From a virus, in the IMG/VR virus record IMGVR_UViG_3300046167_000387, positions 1-58,918 of that record: a DNA stretch of 58,918 nt. The stretch is one strand, 5' to 3'. Below the pieces are notes generated by a model. That model had not been told where the DNA came from and made no database searches. It was given only the letters and a program-made list of their open reading frames with translations. Made by a program: the position numbers and the translations under genes. This document shows positions 23,215-33,778 of this stretch, in pieces. Positions within the stretch are counted from its first letter, which is position 1, and each line of letters starts with the position of its first letter.

Positions 23215-24126
23215 ATGGGTTTAATAAATAAAACAGACGAACAATATTACTTAGGCTCAGACGGTGTTTGGGATAGCTGGGATGAGAATTACGGTAGTTA
23301 TCAGTTTACTAGCATAAAAGATATTATAAACAACTTCATAATATCTTACACAGGAGAAGATAAAATTATAAGTAAAGTAAAAAGATCTGATGTAGCTTTC
23401 CATGCCCAACGCGGAATTCAAGAGTTTAGTTTTGACATTTTGCCTTCTATTAAATCACAAGAGATAGAGATAGGTGCTCGTTTAAATTTTGTACTACCTA
23501 AGGATTATGTAAATTATGTAAAGTTTACTTGGACAGATGATAACGGTATAGAAAGAGTTATATATCCAACTAATAAAACTAGTAACCCATCTGGCATTGT
23601 ACAAGATGAAGATGCTCAGTATCTTTTTGACGAACCGTCTAGCGAGATTATTTTATCCGAAAACTCACGTACTTTAGATAAGTTTCAATCCGAGAAATCT
23701 AGCAACAAAGGCGGCTTGGACAACGTGGATAATTTAGATTCGTTGTCTTCAAATCGTTTTGGTAGAAGATATGGGTTAACACCTGAAAACGCTCAATCAA
23801 ACGGAGTATTTTTTATAGATAAACTAAAGGGAGTTGCGTTTTTTGATTCTTCTTTCGTGGGTAAAATTGTTACGCTTAAGTATATTTCAGATGGTCTTGG
23901 TACAGACGAAGAAATGACTGTTCACAAATTCGCAGAGGAAGCATTGTATAAATATATTGCTTACGCTATTTTGTCTACTAGGTCAAATACACCTGAATAT
24001 GTAGTGTCAAGACTTAAAAAAGAAAGAGCAGCAGCGAAAAGAAATTCAAAAATAAGATTAGCTAATATTAAGATAGAGGAGATTGCGCAAGTAATGCGAA
24101 ATAAATCTAAGATTATAAAACACTAA
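23215..24126 (+). CDS. Second ring/adaptor (tail connector) protein, 303 aa
   Basis: A helical segment (SDVAFHAQRGIQEFSFDILP) leads into a beta core (ARLNFVLPKDYVNYVKFTWT) and a basic C-terminal helix (YVVSRLKKERAAAKRNSKIR). This resembles gp11/gp4-type adaptors in fold order (inference). It sits between ring protein 1 and the stabilisation protein. Confidence 0.6.
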   Translation: MGLINKTDEQYYLGSDGVWDSWDENYGSYQFTSIKDIINNFIISYTGEDKIISKVKRSDVAFHAQRGIQEFSFDILPSIKSQEIEIGARLNFVLPKDYVNYVKFTWTDDNGIERVIYPTNKTSNPSGIVQDEDAQYLFDEPSSEIILSENSRTLDKFQSEKSSNKGGLDNVDNLDSLSSNRFGRRYGLTPENAQSNGVFFIDKLKGVAFFDSSFVGKIVTLKYISDGLGTDEEMTVHKFAEEALYKYIAYAILSTRSNTPEYVVSRLKKERAAAKRNSKIRLANIKIEEIAQVMRNKSKIIKH

Positions 24127-24129
24127 AAC

Positions 24130-27100
24130 ATGCCAGAATTATTGCACACGTTTACGTCAGGAAAAATGAATAAAGACCTTGACGAAAGGTTACTTCCTAA
24201 TGGCGAATATCGAGATGCTTTAAATTTAGAAGTAGCCTCATCTGATACTTCTCAGGTAGGCACATTTCAGAATTTAAAAGGTAATACTGAAAAATCATAT
24301 TCTAGCTACAATCCCACTACAAACCAATATACTGTATGGGATCCAGCTATATATATAAGCGCGTTAACTAACGCAGTATGTATAGGTTCCATTGCGGAGC
24401 CTAATTCAGATATGATATACTGGTTTATTACTTCAGACGAAGCAGATATAATAGCCAGCTATAACACGGTAACAAAAGTTACTTTACCTTTGATAGTAGA
24501 TGTTAAAAAGATTATAACAAGACAAGACGGATCAACATACAAAAATGGCGTTTTTAACTTCAATGCTGACCACCTAATTACGGGTGTAAACATAATAGAG
24601 GGTATATTGCTTTGGACAGATAACCAAACAGAACCTAAGCAAATATATATATCAGAATGGATTGGATCTACACCTGATTTCTTTACGCACTCACAATTTT
24701 ATAATAGAGATTTTATAGAGTCAGATACGACTGTTATAAAAAAGTTTCCGCTGCAGCCACCTACAATAACAGCTTATTCAACTTCAGCTGTTGATGATAA
24801 CGGCAACCCTGCGGTTGTAACTACTGCAACTTTATATTCATTTTATGTGCCAGACCCTTCGGGAGTACCTGGTCAAGCAATACCTATGACTCCGGATAGC
24901 GGGCCTCAGACTTTGCAGTGGCAAGGTAATAATTTACCTTTTTATAGGCCAGGTCAAATATTGTTATTAGTTAGTGCTTCCGCAGACTCCTTAGATCCAG
25001 CGTCTACTATCCGTGTTAGTATAGATAGCGTTATAGGATCAGGCGGTAATCAAACAGGAGCTGTGGTTACAGTTCTTTCAGTAGGTTTATCTGACGACGG
25101 AGGGCTAAATACACAAACTTTATATGACGTAACTTTAGAACAAGAAAAACCTTTTTTTGAATTTAGATTTGCTAGATTCGGCTACAGGTACAAATATAAA
25201 AACAACGAAGTATCAGCATATTCTCCTTTCACTAATCCAGCGTTTATTCCAGGAGAGTTTAACTACTCACCTAAGGAAGGTTACAACCTGGGTATGGTTA
25301 ATAATATAAGACAGCTTGAAATTTCAAACTTTATACCAACAGACGTGCCTGATGGTGTAGCAAGTGTGGATATCCTTTACAAAGCATCGAACAATTCTAA
25401 TGTCTATGTGGTTGATACTTTTAAAGAAACAGATTCAGAATGGATTTCCAATACATTCAATATATCAACCGAAATAATAAGTTCTGTTGTACAAAGCAAT
25501 CAGTTATTAAGACCTTACGATAATGTACCTAGATTCGCTTTAGGACAAGAAGTAATTGCTAACAGATTAATATTTGCGAATTACACGCAGAACTTTAACA
25601 TGTTAACGTCTAACTTAGACCCTCTTCAAGTTAATCTAAATGTATCTGCACTGTCGAGTCCAATACTAAGTACAGTAGGTGGCGTGGATATCGGTAAAGG
25701 TTTGGATGGTAAAAGCGTATATCCTTCTGTAAAAAGTATTAGAACCTATCAAATAGGTGTTGGTTACCAAGATGAATACGGTAGAACTACCCCGGTATTT
25801 ACAAGTAAAGATGCGTCTGTAGTGGTTGAAAAGTCGGAATCAGCATTTACAAATAGCTTGACAGCTCAGCTAGTTAATACAAAACCTTATTACGATCAAG
25901 GTAAGACTTTCTCTACTTTTAAATATTATGTAAAAGAAACTAGCCAGGAATATTATAATTTATGTTTAGACAGATTCTATGATGCCGAAGACGGTAATAT
26001 ATGGCTATCATTTCCATCTGCTGAAAGAAATAAAATAGATGAGGAAACTTTTCTTATATTAAAGAAAGAGCATGACAGCAATGAGGCGGTGACAGAGGAA
26101 GCAAGGTATAAAGTTATAGCTATTGAAAATGAAGCTCCTTTGTTTTTAAAAGAAACCAGACAGTCAATGGGAGTAATGCCTACGGAATTTTTTGCCGGGG
26201 GTGTACCTATAGAAGGCACTAATGAAGTGTGGGTAGAAAAAACAGGTACAACTCCAGCTGGATTTGATGAAATTTTTGGTGAAGACACGAGAACAGAATC
26301 TGGTTTACTTCTTAGAGTTATAAGTGCATCGAATCAAAGTGATTATTATAAGATTTCAACTTTTGGATTAGCAGGAGGTAATAATGAATATGTAAGAATA
26401 GTGTCTTCGAAACCATTTGAAGAGGATATGTTTTTTACAACCGTTAACCCAGACGGTTCTGGGGGTGTAGTTCCGGGTTTATCATTAGAGCTAGTAAGAA
26501 CTGAAACTTTGAACAAAGCAGAATTTACTGGTAGATTTTTTGTTAAAGTAAATGAAGACGCTTCTTTAAGAGAAAGAGTACTCGCTGCTAGTTCTACAGC
26601 TTCTAACAATTATGTAAGAAAAGCTTTTGAACCTGCCTACTATTTACAAGGGCAATATAGCACTTCAAATTGGTGGAGGAACAGGTGGCCCTACAATGAT
26701 GCGGTTAATGGTAGAAGCAGAATGTTTATAGACAACATGAGGACTACCTGTAGTAAGGATTTAAAAAACCTGACTGGGCAAGGTATTAAAAGCAACAGCA
26801 TGGATATATCTTATGCAGGAGGCTGGGGAAGAGGAGCTACTACATCTGGAATTTACAAGTCAAGGCCAGCTTTAGTGAAGCAATTAAGTTCAGTTGGCAC
26901 TTTGTTTAGATTTGTAGATGCTGGAAATGGAATATCAGACACAGATGGTACTATTTATAAGATAACAGCTTCGCACAAACAACTAGGTACTTGTTACCGC
27001 TGTAGCGGAGGTGGGCGTTTTAATGATGAATTAAATCAGTTTGTAAGATTTTCTATTGATTTTGTTCAATTAGATGATGGCTTTAGCGGATTGACTTGGA

Positions 27101-29637
27101 ATCCGGTAACAGCGTCTGACGGGATTATACCATATAGTGATTCAAGCAACAATAACTGGGCTACTTCTTATGTAGGTATTGAATTTATTGGAAGGGATTT
27201 AAGTAACAGTGATTTCACAACTAACAATCCGGCTATTTTTGAAACAGAACCCAAAGAAGCAACCGAGCTGGATATTTATCACGAAATAGCAGGAAACTAC
27301 CCTATGAGTGAACACGGTAACTTGCATACACTAGATTGGTTTAATTGTTATTCATTCGGTAACGGAGTAGAATCTGATAGGATTAGAGATGACTATAATG
27401 CACCTGTTGTAGGTAACGGTGTTAAAGCTTCTGCTACTTTAGATGAACCTTACGAGCAAGAAACAAGATCTAACGGTTTAATATTTTCACAAATATTTAA
27501 TTCAACATCAGGCGTGAATGGCTTAAATCAATTTATTCAAGCAGAAAATATAACAAAAGACGTTAATCCAGAATATGGTTCAATTCAAAAACTACACGCT
27601 AGAGACACTGATTTAATCACATTGTGTGAAAACAAGTCAATGAAGATTCTAGCTAATAAGGACGCTTTATTTAACGCTGATGGTAGCGCGAATGTAACCT
27701 CCAACAAAGCTGTTCTTGGTCAAACAGTAACATACCAAGGAGAATACGGCATCGGTACAAATCCAGAATCATTTGCTGAGTTCGGATTTAGAATGTATTT
27801 TGTAGATTCAAATAGAGGAACTGTTATAAGGTTATCTACTGATGGAATAACACCTATTTCAGAGTACGGCATGAGTGGCTTTTTTCAAGACAACTTACCT
27901 GTTAACAAGAAAATAATCGGATCTTGGGATGCGAATACAAGTAATTACAATGTAACTTTGAATACTCTTACTCCTTATTGGCAACAAACATTAGGAGCTG
28001 GTAAAACAGATAGACTTAATAAAGATTCTGAATGTGGAGCTTTTATTAATGAATATCCTACATATTCAACTACAATTTCTTTCAAGGATTCTTTAAATGG
28101 CTGGACGTCTAGGAAAGTGTATATACCTGAAAATGGGATTAGTCTAAATAATGTTTACTACACATTTAGTTCAGGTAAGATTTGGGAGATGAACTCGAAC
28201 ACATCGTATAATAACTTCTTCGGTATAGGTCCAGCGCATGTAAGTTTAGGTCCTTACTATGAAAGTTCTTTTACTGATATTTTTAACGAAAGCTCTGTGG
28301 CTATAAAGGATTTTAGAACTATTAATTACAACGGTACAGACTCTCGTAAATACATATACAAAACTACAGCAACAGGTGATAAGCACTTATCTTTGGCTCA
28401 ATTACAAGCGCAACAATTAATACCTACAGAGGTATCAACAACTGAAGGTTGGTATACTAATTCTATAGTGACAGACTTACAAGAAGGGGAGATTAAAGAG
28501 TTTGTAAATAAAGAAGGTAAATACTATAATTACATAAAAGGATTACCTACGTTTTTTGTGGATGATTGCGATAATAATGTAAACTCCAAAGAATTTAATG
28601 TCCAAGGTATCGGTAGAGCTTCTAGTATAACAGGTGCTGATGCTTCGGAATTTAATGTGAACGTAAGCACGCTTCAAAATTCAGAGTGCTATTTTATTAC
28701 AGATGATAATTTTTACCAGTTAGTAGGAGAGTCGCTCTCAGCAGATCCGATTAATGGCGGTAGTGTCCCAGTGTTTGGGTTGATGTCAACTTGGGACGTT
28801 AGCAGGGTTACGAACATGAGTAGTGCTTTTTATAATGCTTCTACTTTTAACGGAGATATTAGTGGTTGGGATACAAGTAATGTTGAAAGAATGGATGGTA
28901 TGTTTTATGGTGCATCATCTTTCAATCAAGATATTAGTAATTGGGATGTGAGTAGTGTGACTAATATGAGGTATATGTTTTATAAAGCAGATACTTTCAA
29001 TCAAGACATTGGTTCTTGGGATGTTAGTAATGTGATAGATATGGAATCTATGTTTTATTTTGCATCTACTTTTAACCGAGATATTGGTTCCTGGGATGTA
29101 GGTGCAGTCACTGATATGTATCTTATGTTTTCTCGAGCTGCTTCATTTAATCAAGACCTTAATTCTTGGGACACATCTTCTGTTACGAATATGTCTACTA
29201 TGTTTAATTATGCAACATCTTTCAATCAAGACCTAAATTCTTGGGATACATCTTCTGTTACGAATATGCAACAAATGTTTAATGGTGCTAGTGTATTTAA
29301 TGGTGATATAAGTTCTTGGGATGTGAGTAATGTTTGGAATATGTTTAGTATGTTTACTGGTGCAAGTGTATTCAATCAAAACCTAAATTCTTGGGATACA
29401 AGCAATGTTACAAATATGCATAAAATGTTTGAAGACGCAGAAGATTTCAACGGAGATATAAGTGACTGGAATACAAGTAGTGTTCTTGATATGGATGGTA
29501 TGTTTTTAGATGCATCCGACTTTAATCAAGATTTAACAGGTTGGTGTGTTACAAATATTACCTCAGAACCAACTGAATTTAGTTTAAATGCTCCTTTAAC
29601 TAGTGCTAACAAACCCGTTTGGGGTACTTGTCCATAG
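24130..29637 (+). CDS. Tail stabilisation-like protein fused to BspA-type repeats, 1835 aa
   Basis: The N-terminal part ([39 protein letters not shown]) is the signature start of crAss-like tail stabilisation proteins. A large beta-rich body continues to about residue 1540. From about residue 1553 there are ten 25-aa repeats of the form W-D-[VT]-S-x-V-x-x-M-x-x-M-F-x-x-A-x-x-F-N-x-D-[IL], plus a degenerate eleventh ending at 1835. These are DUF285/BspA-like leucine-rich-type repeats, usually on surface or adhesive proteins. The fusion suggests the tail tip itself displays a host-binding solenoid. Confidence 0.8.
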   Translation: MPELLHTFTSGKMNKDLDERLLPNGEYRDALNLEVASSDTSQVGTFQNLKGNTEKSYSSYNPTTNQYTVWDPAIYISALTNAVCIGSIAEPNSDMIYWFITSDEADIIASYNTVTKVTLPLIVDVKKIITRQDGSTYKNGVFNFNADHLITGVNIIEGILLWTDNQTEPKQIYISEWIGSTPDFFTHSQFYNRDFIESDTTVIKKFPLQPPTITAYSTSAVDDNGNPAVVTTATLYSFYVPDPSGVPGQAIPMTPDSGPQTLQWQGNNLPFYRPGQILLLVSASADSLDPASTIRVSIDSVIGSGGNQTGAVVTVLSVGLSDDGGLNTQTLYDVTLEQEKPFFEFRFARFGYRYKYKNNEVSAYSPFTNPAFIPGEFNYSPKEGYNLGMVNNIRQLEISNFIPTDVPDGVASVDILYKASNNSNVYVVDTFKETDSEWISNTFNISTEIISSVVQSNQLLRPYDNVPRFALGQEVIANRLIFANYTQNFNMLTSNLDPLQVNLNVSALSSPILSTVGGVDIGKGLDGKSVYPSVKSIRTYQIGVGYQDEYGRTTPVFTSKDASVVVEKSESAFTNSLTAQLVNTKPYYDQGKTFSTFKYYVKETSQEYYNLCLDRFYDAEDGNIWLSFPSAERNKIDEETFLILKKEHDSNEAVTEEARYKVIAIENEAPLFLKETRQSMGVMPTEFFAGGVPIEGTNEVWVEKTGTTPAGFDEIFGEDTRTESGLLLRVISASNQSDYYKISTFGLAGGNNEYVRIVSSKPFEEDMFFTTVNPDGSGGVVPGLSLELVRTETLNKAEFTGRFFVKVNEDASLRERVLAASSTASNNYVRKAFEPAYYLQGQYSTSNWWRNRWPYNDAVNGRSRMFIDNMRTTCSKDLKNLTGQGIKSNSMDISYAGGWGRGATTSGIYKSRPALVKQLSSVGTLFRFVDAGNGISDTDGTIYKITASHKQLGTCYRCSGGGRFNDELNQFVRFSIDFVQLDDGFSGLTWNPVTASDGIIPYSDSSNNNWATSYVGIEFIGRDLSNSDFTTNNPAIFETEPKEATELDIYHEIAGNYPMSEHGNLHTLDWFNCYSFGNGVESDRIRDDYNAPVVGNGVKASATLDEPYEQETRSNGLIFSQIFNSTSGVNGLNQFIQAENITKDVNPEYGSIQKLHARDTDLITLCENKSMKILANKDALFNADGSANVTSNKAVLGQTVTYQGEYGIGTNPESFAEFGFRMYFVDSNRGTVIRLSTDGITPISEYGMSGFFQDNLPVNKKIIGSWDANTSNYNVTLNTLTPYWQQTLGAGKTDRLNKDSECGAFINEYPTYSTTISFKDSLNGWTSRKVYIPENGISLNNVYYTFSSGKIWEMNSNTSYNNFFGIGPAHVSLGPYYESSFTDIFNESSVAIKDFRTINYNGTDSRKYIYKTTATGDKHLSLAQLQAQQLIPTEVSTTEGWYTNSIVTDLQEGEIKEFVNKEGKYYNYIKGLPTFFVDDCDNNVNSKEFNVQGIGRASSITGADASEFNVNVSTLQNSECYFITDDNFYQLVGESLSADPINGGSVPVFGLMSTWDVSRVTNMSSAFYNASTFNGDISGWDTSNVERMDGMFYGASSFNQDISNWDVSSVTNMRYMFYKADTFNQDIGSWDVSNVIDMESMFYFASTFNRDIGSWDVGAVTDMYLMFSRAASFNQDLNSWDTSSVTNMSTMFNYATSFNQDLNSWDTSSVTNMQQMFNGASVFNGDISSWDVSNVWNMFSMFTGASVFNQNLNSWDTSNVTNMHKMFEDAEDFNGDISDWNTSSVLDMDGMFLDASDFNQDLTGWCVTNITSEPTEFSLNAPLTSANKPVWGTCP
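28786..29540 (+). repeat. Ten 75-bp coding repeats (BspA/DUF285 type)
   Basis: Period 75 bases (25 codons). Repeats six and seven (around 29155-29285) are nearly identical over more than 45 bases, implying recent duplication; others are diverged. Encodes the C-terminal solenoid of the 1835-aa tail protein. Confidence 0.9.
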
Positions 29638-29664
29638 TGGGTTACACGTAATAATAAATAATAT

Positions 29665-31605
29665 ATGAGCACTCAATTTCAAAATTATTCTATTTCCGAA
29701 GTTAACTTCGTCGAGTCCGCGGGAAACGACTTAGGTAATTCAGGCAGTCATTTTCTACTTGTTATACCAGATACTGGATATACTGTAGGTGTTAATAATT
29801 TTACTGTTTCAAATGTTCCAACAGAAATTACTAACTATTCGTTAAATCAAGATGGCTTAAATTTAAGATTCAATTTTGATTTTACCAATGGGACCATAAT
29901 GCCTAGTAATGATATTGATTTTTCATTATGTATACAAGGATTTGCGGTTGAAGAGCAGTTTACAGTTCAAGGAAGCGTTGACATTACAACAACTAACTCT
30001 GTTCCATTACCTCAAATTATTACTTATTCGGAATCAGGTTCTTTTGGTTCATCTAAAACTGTATTTACGCAAACAATAACAGCGGACGCTGGATATTACT
30101 TTCCAACAGTACCTACTGCTTCTTTGGTTATTGGTTCATTAAGTAACTATTCAATTTCACAATCTATAGGTGTTGACCTTAACGGTAATATAACAGCGAT
30201 CACTTTTACTGTGGATTATGAGTTTCCAAATTACTCTGTAACAGGCGACAGTATAGTAATTACAGCAGATGCTGAAGAGCTATATAATCCAACTATAGAG
30301 ATACAATCTTATTCTATAAGTTCTTCTTACTTACTTATATCCGGAGAAACTAGGCCTATTACAATATATGGAATAACCGGAGCGGCTTGGCAATTGGAAG
30401 TTATAGAAAGTGTTGGAGGGATAACAATTGGTCAATTTTCAGGGACAATAGATAGTACTGGATCAGCCACAGAAGATATAATTTTCCCAGCATCATTAGT
30501 TGATGTAGAGTATATACTTATATTAACCGGAGATTTAGCGAGTACTTTTTGTCCAGGTTCTCCTTGTTTAACAGGTCAGCCATCTGTATGGTCATTATAT
30601 CAATACGCACAACAACAGGTTAGTTTTGCCTTAACTACTACCAGCCAGAATATAACAGTGAGTGCTTCAGACGATAAGTTCTTTAGCCCTGACTCTTCTC
30701 CGGGTTTTAGATCTTACAGCGTGTCGGCTTCTAAGTCAGCTAGTAGTTCTGATTTTATATTTGACACAACTCCTGTTGCTAGTAATTGGAGTAATCAAGG
30801 GTTAGGTATTCCTCAGACTGATCAAGTAGTGCAAAGTCCATTATCTATAACAGTAGATAACTCGTCAGATCCTAAGACTTTAGTAATAGATTTAGAAACA
30901 AATATTTATCAGGTAGGGACTCAATCTTTATTAAGTGAACTTAATCTTGATGACTTTTTACTGTCATACACCGAATTAACATTGTGTTATGCTTTAACGG
31001 AAGCAGATCTATGCTGCGGCACTTCAGAGTCTCGTACAGTATTTGTGTCAGGAGATGTAGCTAATTTAGCCAGTGTAACAGGGGATTTATATACGGATGC
31101 TACGCTTCAAACTAAAGCTGCCGATGGATATTACAGTGACGATGCCGGTATATCATGTACCTCCTCGTCTTTAACTGCTTTCAATACATCGGTAGGAAAC
31201 ACTACAGATAATTGTTCATTACCTCAAGTGACACCCTTATATTTTCAAGTAGTACCTCCGGCAACAAATCAATCTCCGTTAATTGGCGACGCTGTTTTTT
31301 CTGACCAAAACGGAACGATTCTAAACAATACAACAACTACTATGTACTACATAGCTTCGGCAACTGCTTACGGGGTTAATCAAGGCGTGGTTGTTTCTAT
31401 AGCACCTTGTACAATACCTCCTCCAGGTAGATCATATTTGCTTCAAAATGGAGGGCAATCTGATGCGTACTATAGCTACACTAATACTTCAGGCGGATTA
31501 GTTTCTGGTTTGTTAGGTGGGTTTGAGAGTGTTGATATTTGTGCGCAAACTGACACGGTATCGGCAGATACGAATATAAGTGTAAATCGGGGACCAGCTT
31601 GCTAA
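29665..31605 (+). CDS. Large beta-rich virion surface protein, 646 aa
   Basis: Ser/Thr/Asn-rich, with repeating YSISxS-type beta strands and several Ig-like stretches. A Cys-containing C-terminal region (SLCYALTEADLCCGTSESRT) follows. It sits between the stabilisation protein and an FN3-like protein, so a fibre or appendage subunit is likely. No recognised domain; context call. Confidence 0.55.
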   Translation: MSTQFQNYSISEVNFVESAGNDLGNSGSHFLLVIPDTGYTVGVNNFTVSNVPTEITNYSLNQDGLNLRFNFDFTNGTIMPSNDIDFSLCIQGFAVEEQFTVQGSVDITTTNSVPLPQIITYSESGSFGSSKTVFTQTITADAGYYFPTVPTASLVIGSLSNYSISQSIGVDLNGNITAITFTVDYEFPNYSVTGDSIVITADAEELYNPTIEIQSYSISSSYLLISGETRPITIYGITGAAWQLEVIESVGGITIGQFSGTIDSTGSATEDIIFPASLVDVEYILILTGDLASTFCPGSPCLTGQPSVWSLYQYAQQQVSFALTTTSQNITVSASDDKFFSPDSSPGFRSYSVSASKSASSSDFIFDTTPVASNWSNQGLGIPQTDQVVQSPLSITVDNSSDPKTLVIDLETNIYQVGTQSLLSELNLDDFLLSYTELTLCYALTEADLCCGTSESRTVFVSGDVANLASVTGDLYTDATLQTKAADGYYSDDAGISCTSSSLTAFNTSVGNTTDNCSLPQVTPLYFQVVPPATNQSPLIGDAVFSDQNGTILNNTTTTMYYIASATAYGVNQGVVVSIAPCTIPPPGRSYLLQNGGQSDAYYSYTNTSGGLVSGLLGGFESVDICAQTDTVSADTNISVNRGPAC

Positions 31606-31626
31606 TTAATAAATAAATAAATAATC

Positions 31627-32748
31627 ATGCCAAATTATAGACAACAATCATCGGGAAGCTTATTAGCTGTAAATACCTGCGCCGCATGTATTGTCGCTCC
31701 TACTATTACAACTAAAGGTATTTCAAACGAAACCGGAACAGGAGCAGACAGTGGAGGTGAAAATATTACAAATGGAGGCGGTACAATATCTTCTAAAGGA
31801 ATTCAATGGTCTGAGTTTTCGGATTTTAATACTATATTAGGCGCCAACAACGAAGGTACCGGCACAGCAAGCTTTAGTTCAATTATAACTGGCCTTGCCT
31901 CTGGCAACACTTATTATGTTAGAGCTTATGCCCAAAATGAAGTTGGTATAGCTTACGGTCAAGTAGAAAGCTTCCAATCTTCAGCAGCGCCAACTATATC
32001 TACTGTTGCTGTTTCAGGAATATCGTGGGATGTGGCAACAAGCGGAGGTGAAAATATTTCTGATAATGGAAGTTCTATTGTAAGTAAAGGGGTGCAATGG
32101 TCTACCTCGTCTAGTTTCGCGACAATAGAGGGCAGCACAAATGACGGTTCCGGTACAGTGAATTTTGTTTCAAATCTTACGGGATTAACAGAAACCACTA
32201 CTTATTACGTTAGAGCTTATGCTACAAACGGAGTTGGAACTGGATATGGTCAAACAAAAACTTTCCAAACTGTTGCATTGCCCATAACGGGATTAAGCTG
32301 GGCTACAACGGTTAATAATCCTTGTAGTTCTACCCCTTGGGAAATAACCAATAATAACTCAAAAATAAAATATCATATTGAAAATTCTTTTAATTGCGGA
32401 GGTAGCTGCAGCGATACTCAAAGCGGAACAGCAACTGCTACTATAACAGTGGGGGCGTCGGATGTTGATATGGATCTAGACTTTCAGGGTATAGGTGAAC
32501 TCCAGGCTCCTGATTATGAAAAAATAGAATTTAAGTTAGATGGCGTCCAGGTAGCAAGAGCCCAGGCGGCTGGGGGTAATCAGGGTTGCGCCATGGGGCC
32601 TGTTGTTAAAACATTTGTAACACCACCTCCCTACAGATTAAATGCAAATACGTCGTATACATTTTTTATTGATTTTACAACAAATGATAGTGCATACCAC
32701 AACGGCGCTTATTATGAAGTGGATCTTTCATTTACTAATGTCTCATAA
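31627..32748 (+). CDS. FN3-like repeat adhesin, 373 aa
   Basis: Two similar domains of about 95 aa (about 25-120 and 121-217). Each has SKGhQWS..FxTIxG..NxGxGxxxF, ending GNTYYVRAYAQNEVGIAYGQ and TTYYVRAYATNGVGTGYGQT. This is the fibronectin-III-like pattern common in Bacteroidetes surface proteins. A C-terminal Cys-containing beta domain (about 225-373) follows, possibly binding ligand. Probably a fibre tip or capsid decoration. Confidence 0.65.
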   Translation: MPNYRQQSSGSLLAVNTCAACIVAPTITTKGISNETGTGADSGGENITNGGGTISSKGIQWSEFSDFNTILGANNEGTGTASFSSIITGLASGNTYYVRAYAQNEVGIAYGQVESFQSSAAPTISTVAVSGISWDVATSGGENISDNGSSIVSKGVQWSTSSSFATIEGSTNDGSGTVNFVSNLTGLTETTTYYVRAYATNGVGTGYGQTKTFQTVALPITGLSWATTVNNPCSSTPWEITNNNSKIKYHIENSFNCGGSCSDTQSGTATATITVGASDVDMDLDFQGIGELQAPDYEKIEFKLDGVQVARAQAAGGNQGCAMGPVVKTFVTPPPYRLNANTSYTFFIDFTTNDSAYHNGAYYEVDLSFTNVS

Positions 32749-32759
32749 TAAAATAAAAT

Positions 32760-33092
32760 ATGGATCAAATAACTTTAACATTTCCAAACCCTCTTAACGT
32801 TTCTGTTCAAGTAGGAGACACTTCTTATTACAGTAATGATGTCAACGGTACTGATATACAAGTTATGGGGCTAATTACAGAGGTTGACAGAGCTTTAAAT
32901 TCTGTAACTACAGAAATAGATCCAAATACACCAAGACCTACTCTAACTAGCTTTATACTGTTTAGTAAAACAGCTAGTGTGAATACTAGTGGCTTAAAAG
33001 GTTACTATGCTGAGATACAATTTAAAAACAATTCTACTGATTACGCTGAATTATTCTCTGTAGGGTCTGATATTGTTGTAAGCAGTAAATAA
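32760..33092 (+). CDS. Small conserved structural protein, 110 aa
   Basis: MDQITLTFPNPLNVSVQVGD, then TSYY..., NTPRPTLTSFILFSKTASVN, and GYYAEIQFKNNSTDYAELFS. This short beta protein with SFILFSKxxxVNxSxLxGYYA is recurrent in marine podoviruses and myoviruses (memory). Function unknown; probably virion. Confidence 0.65.
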   Translation: MDQITLTFPNPLNVSVQVGDTSYYSNDVNGTDIQVMGLITEVDRALNSVTTEIDPNTPRPTLTSFILFSKTASVNTSGLKGYYAEIQFKNNSTDYAELFSVGSDIVVSSK

Positions 33093-33124
33093 CACGTAAT
33101 AATAAACTATAAAAACTTAATAAA

Positions 33125-33760
33125 ATGGTAGGAAAAGTAATTGGCGGACTAACCGGTATAGCTAGCGGAATTATTGGGAGCGGAAAAAGAAAAAGGGAAC
33201 AAAGAGAGGCTAAAGCAGAATACGATAGAAATAAAGCTAGGCTTGAAGGATTAGATACTTCTAATGTTTACGCTAATATGGAAAACACAATGGAAGACCT
33301 GACTGTTAACCAAGAACAAGCTAGATTTCAAGCAGAGCAAGCGAATCAAGGTTTAGCTAACGTAATGAGCGGAATGCAAGGAGCAGCTGGTGGATCTGGT
33401 ATTGCAGCAATGGCTCAAGCATTAGCGGGCCAACAGCAGCAGCAAACAAGACAAGCTTCTTTAGATATAGGTAGGCAAGAACAAGCTAACCAAATGGCTG
33501 AAAGACAGCAAGCGGGAAAATTACAGCTATATGAGGCAAAGGGTGAATTAATATCTAGAGACGCCGAGAAAGATAAAGTGGAGACCATGTTTGGTATGTC
33601 TCAGCAAAGATTAAGCGCAGCTAACGCGGCTAGGCAAGAAGCTACCAGCGCTATAGTAGGTGGTGTTGGTGGAATTGTTGGGGGTGCAATTGGAGGCGGG
33701 GCTCTTGGGGAGGGGTTTAAAACTTTTACAGATGGAATGAAAAAAAACGCTGTAGTTTAA
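33125..33760 (+). CDS. Internal virion / ejection-type protein, 211 aa
   Basis: The N-terminal Gly-rich segment is followed by a basic helix (KRKREQREAKAEYDRNKARL), then TSNVYANMENTMEDLTVNQE, a GAAGGSGIAAMAQAL helix, and a C-terminal Gly-zipper (IVGGVGGIVGGAIGGGALGE). Gln-rich helices and a membrane-active Gly-zipper are typical of T7 gp14-like ejected proteins. It precedes two further internal proteins. Confidence 0.65.
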   Translation: MVGKVIGGLTGIASGIIGSGKRKREQREAKAEYDRNKARLEGLDTSNVYANMENTMEDLTVNQEQARFQAEQANQGLANVMSGMQGAAGGSGIAAMAQALAGQQQQQTRQASLDIGRQEQANQMAERQQAGKLQLYEAKGELISRDAEKDKVETMFGMSQQRLSAANAARQEATSAIVGGVGGIVGGAIGGGALGEGFKTFTDGMKKNAVV

Positions 33761-33778
33761 TAAAAACATAGTAATAAC

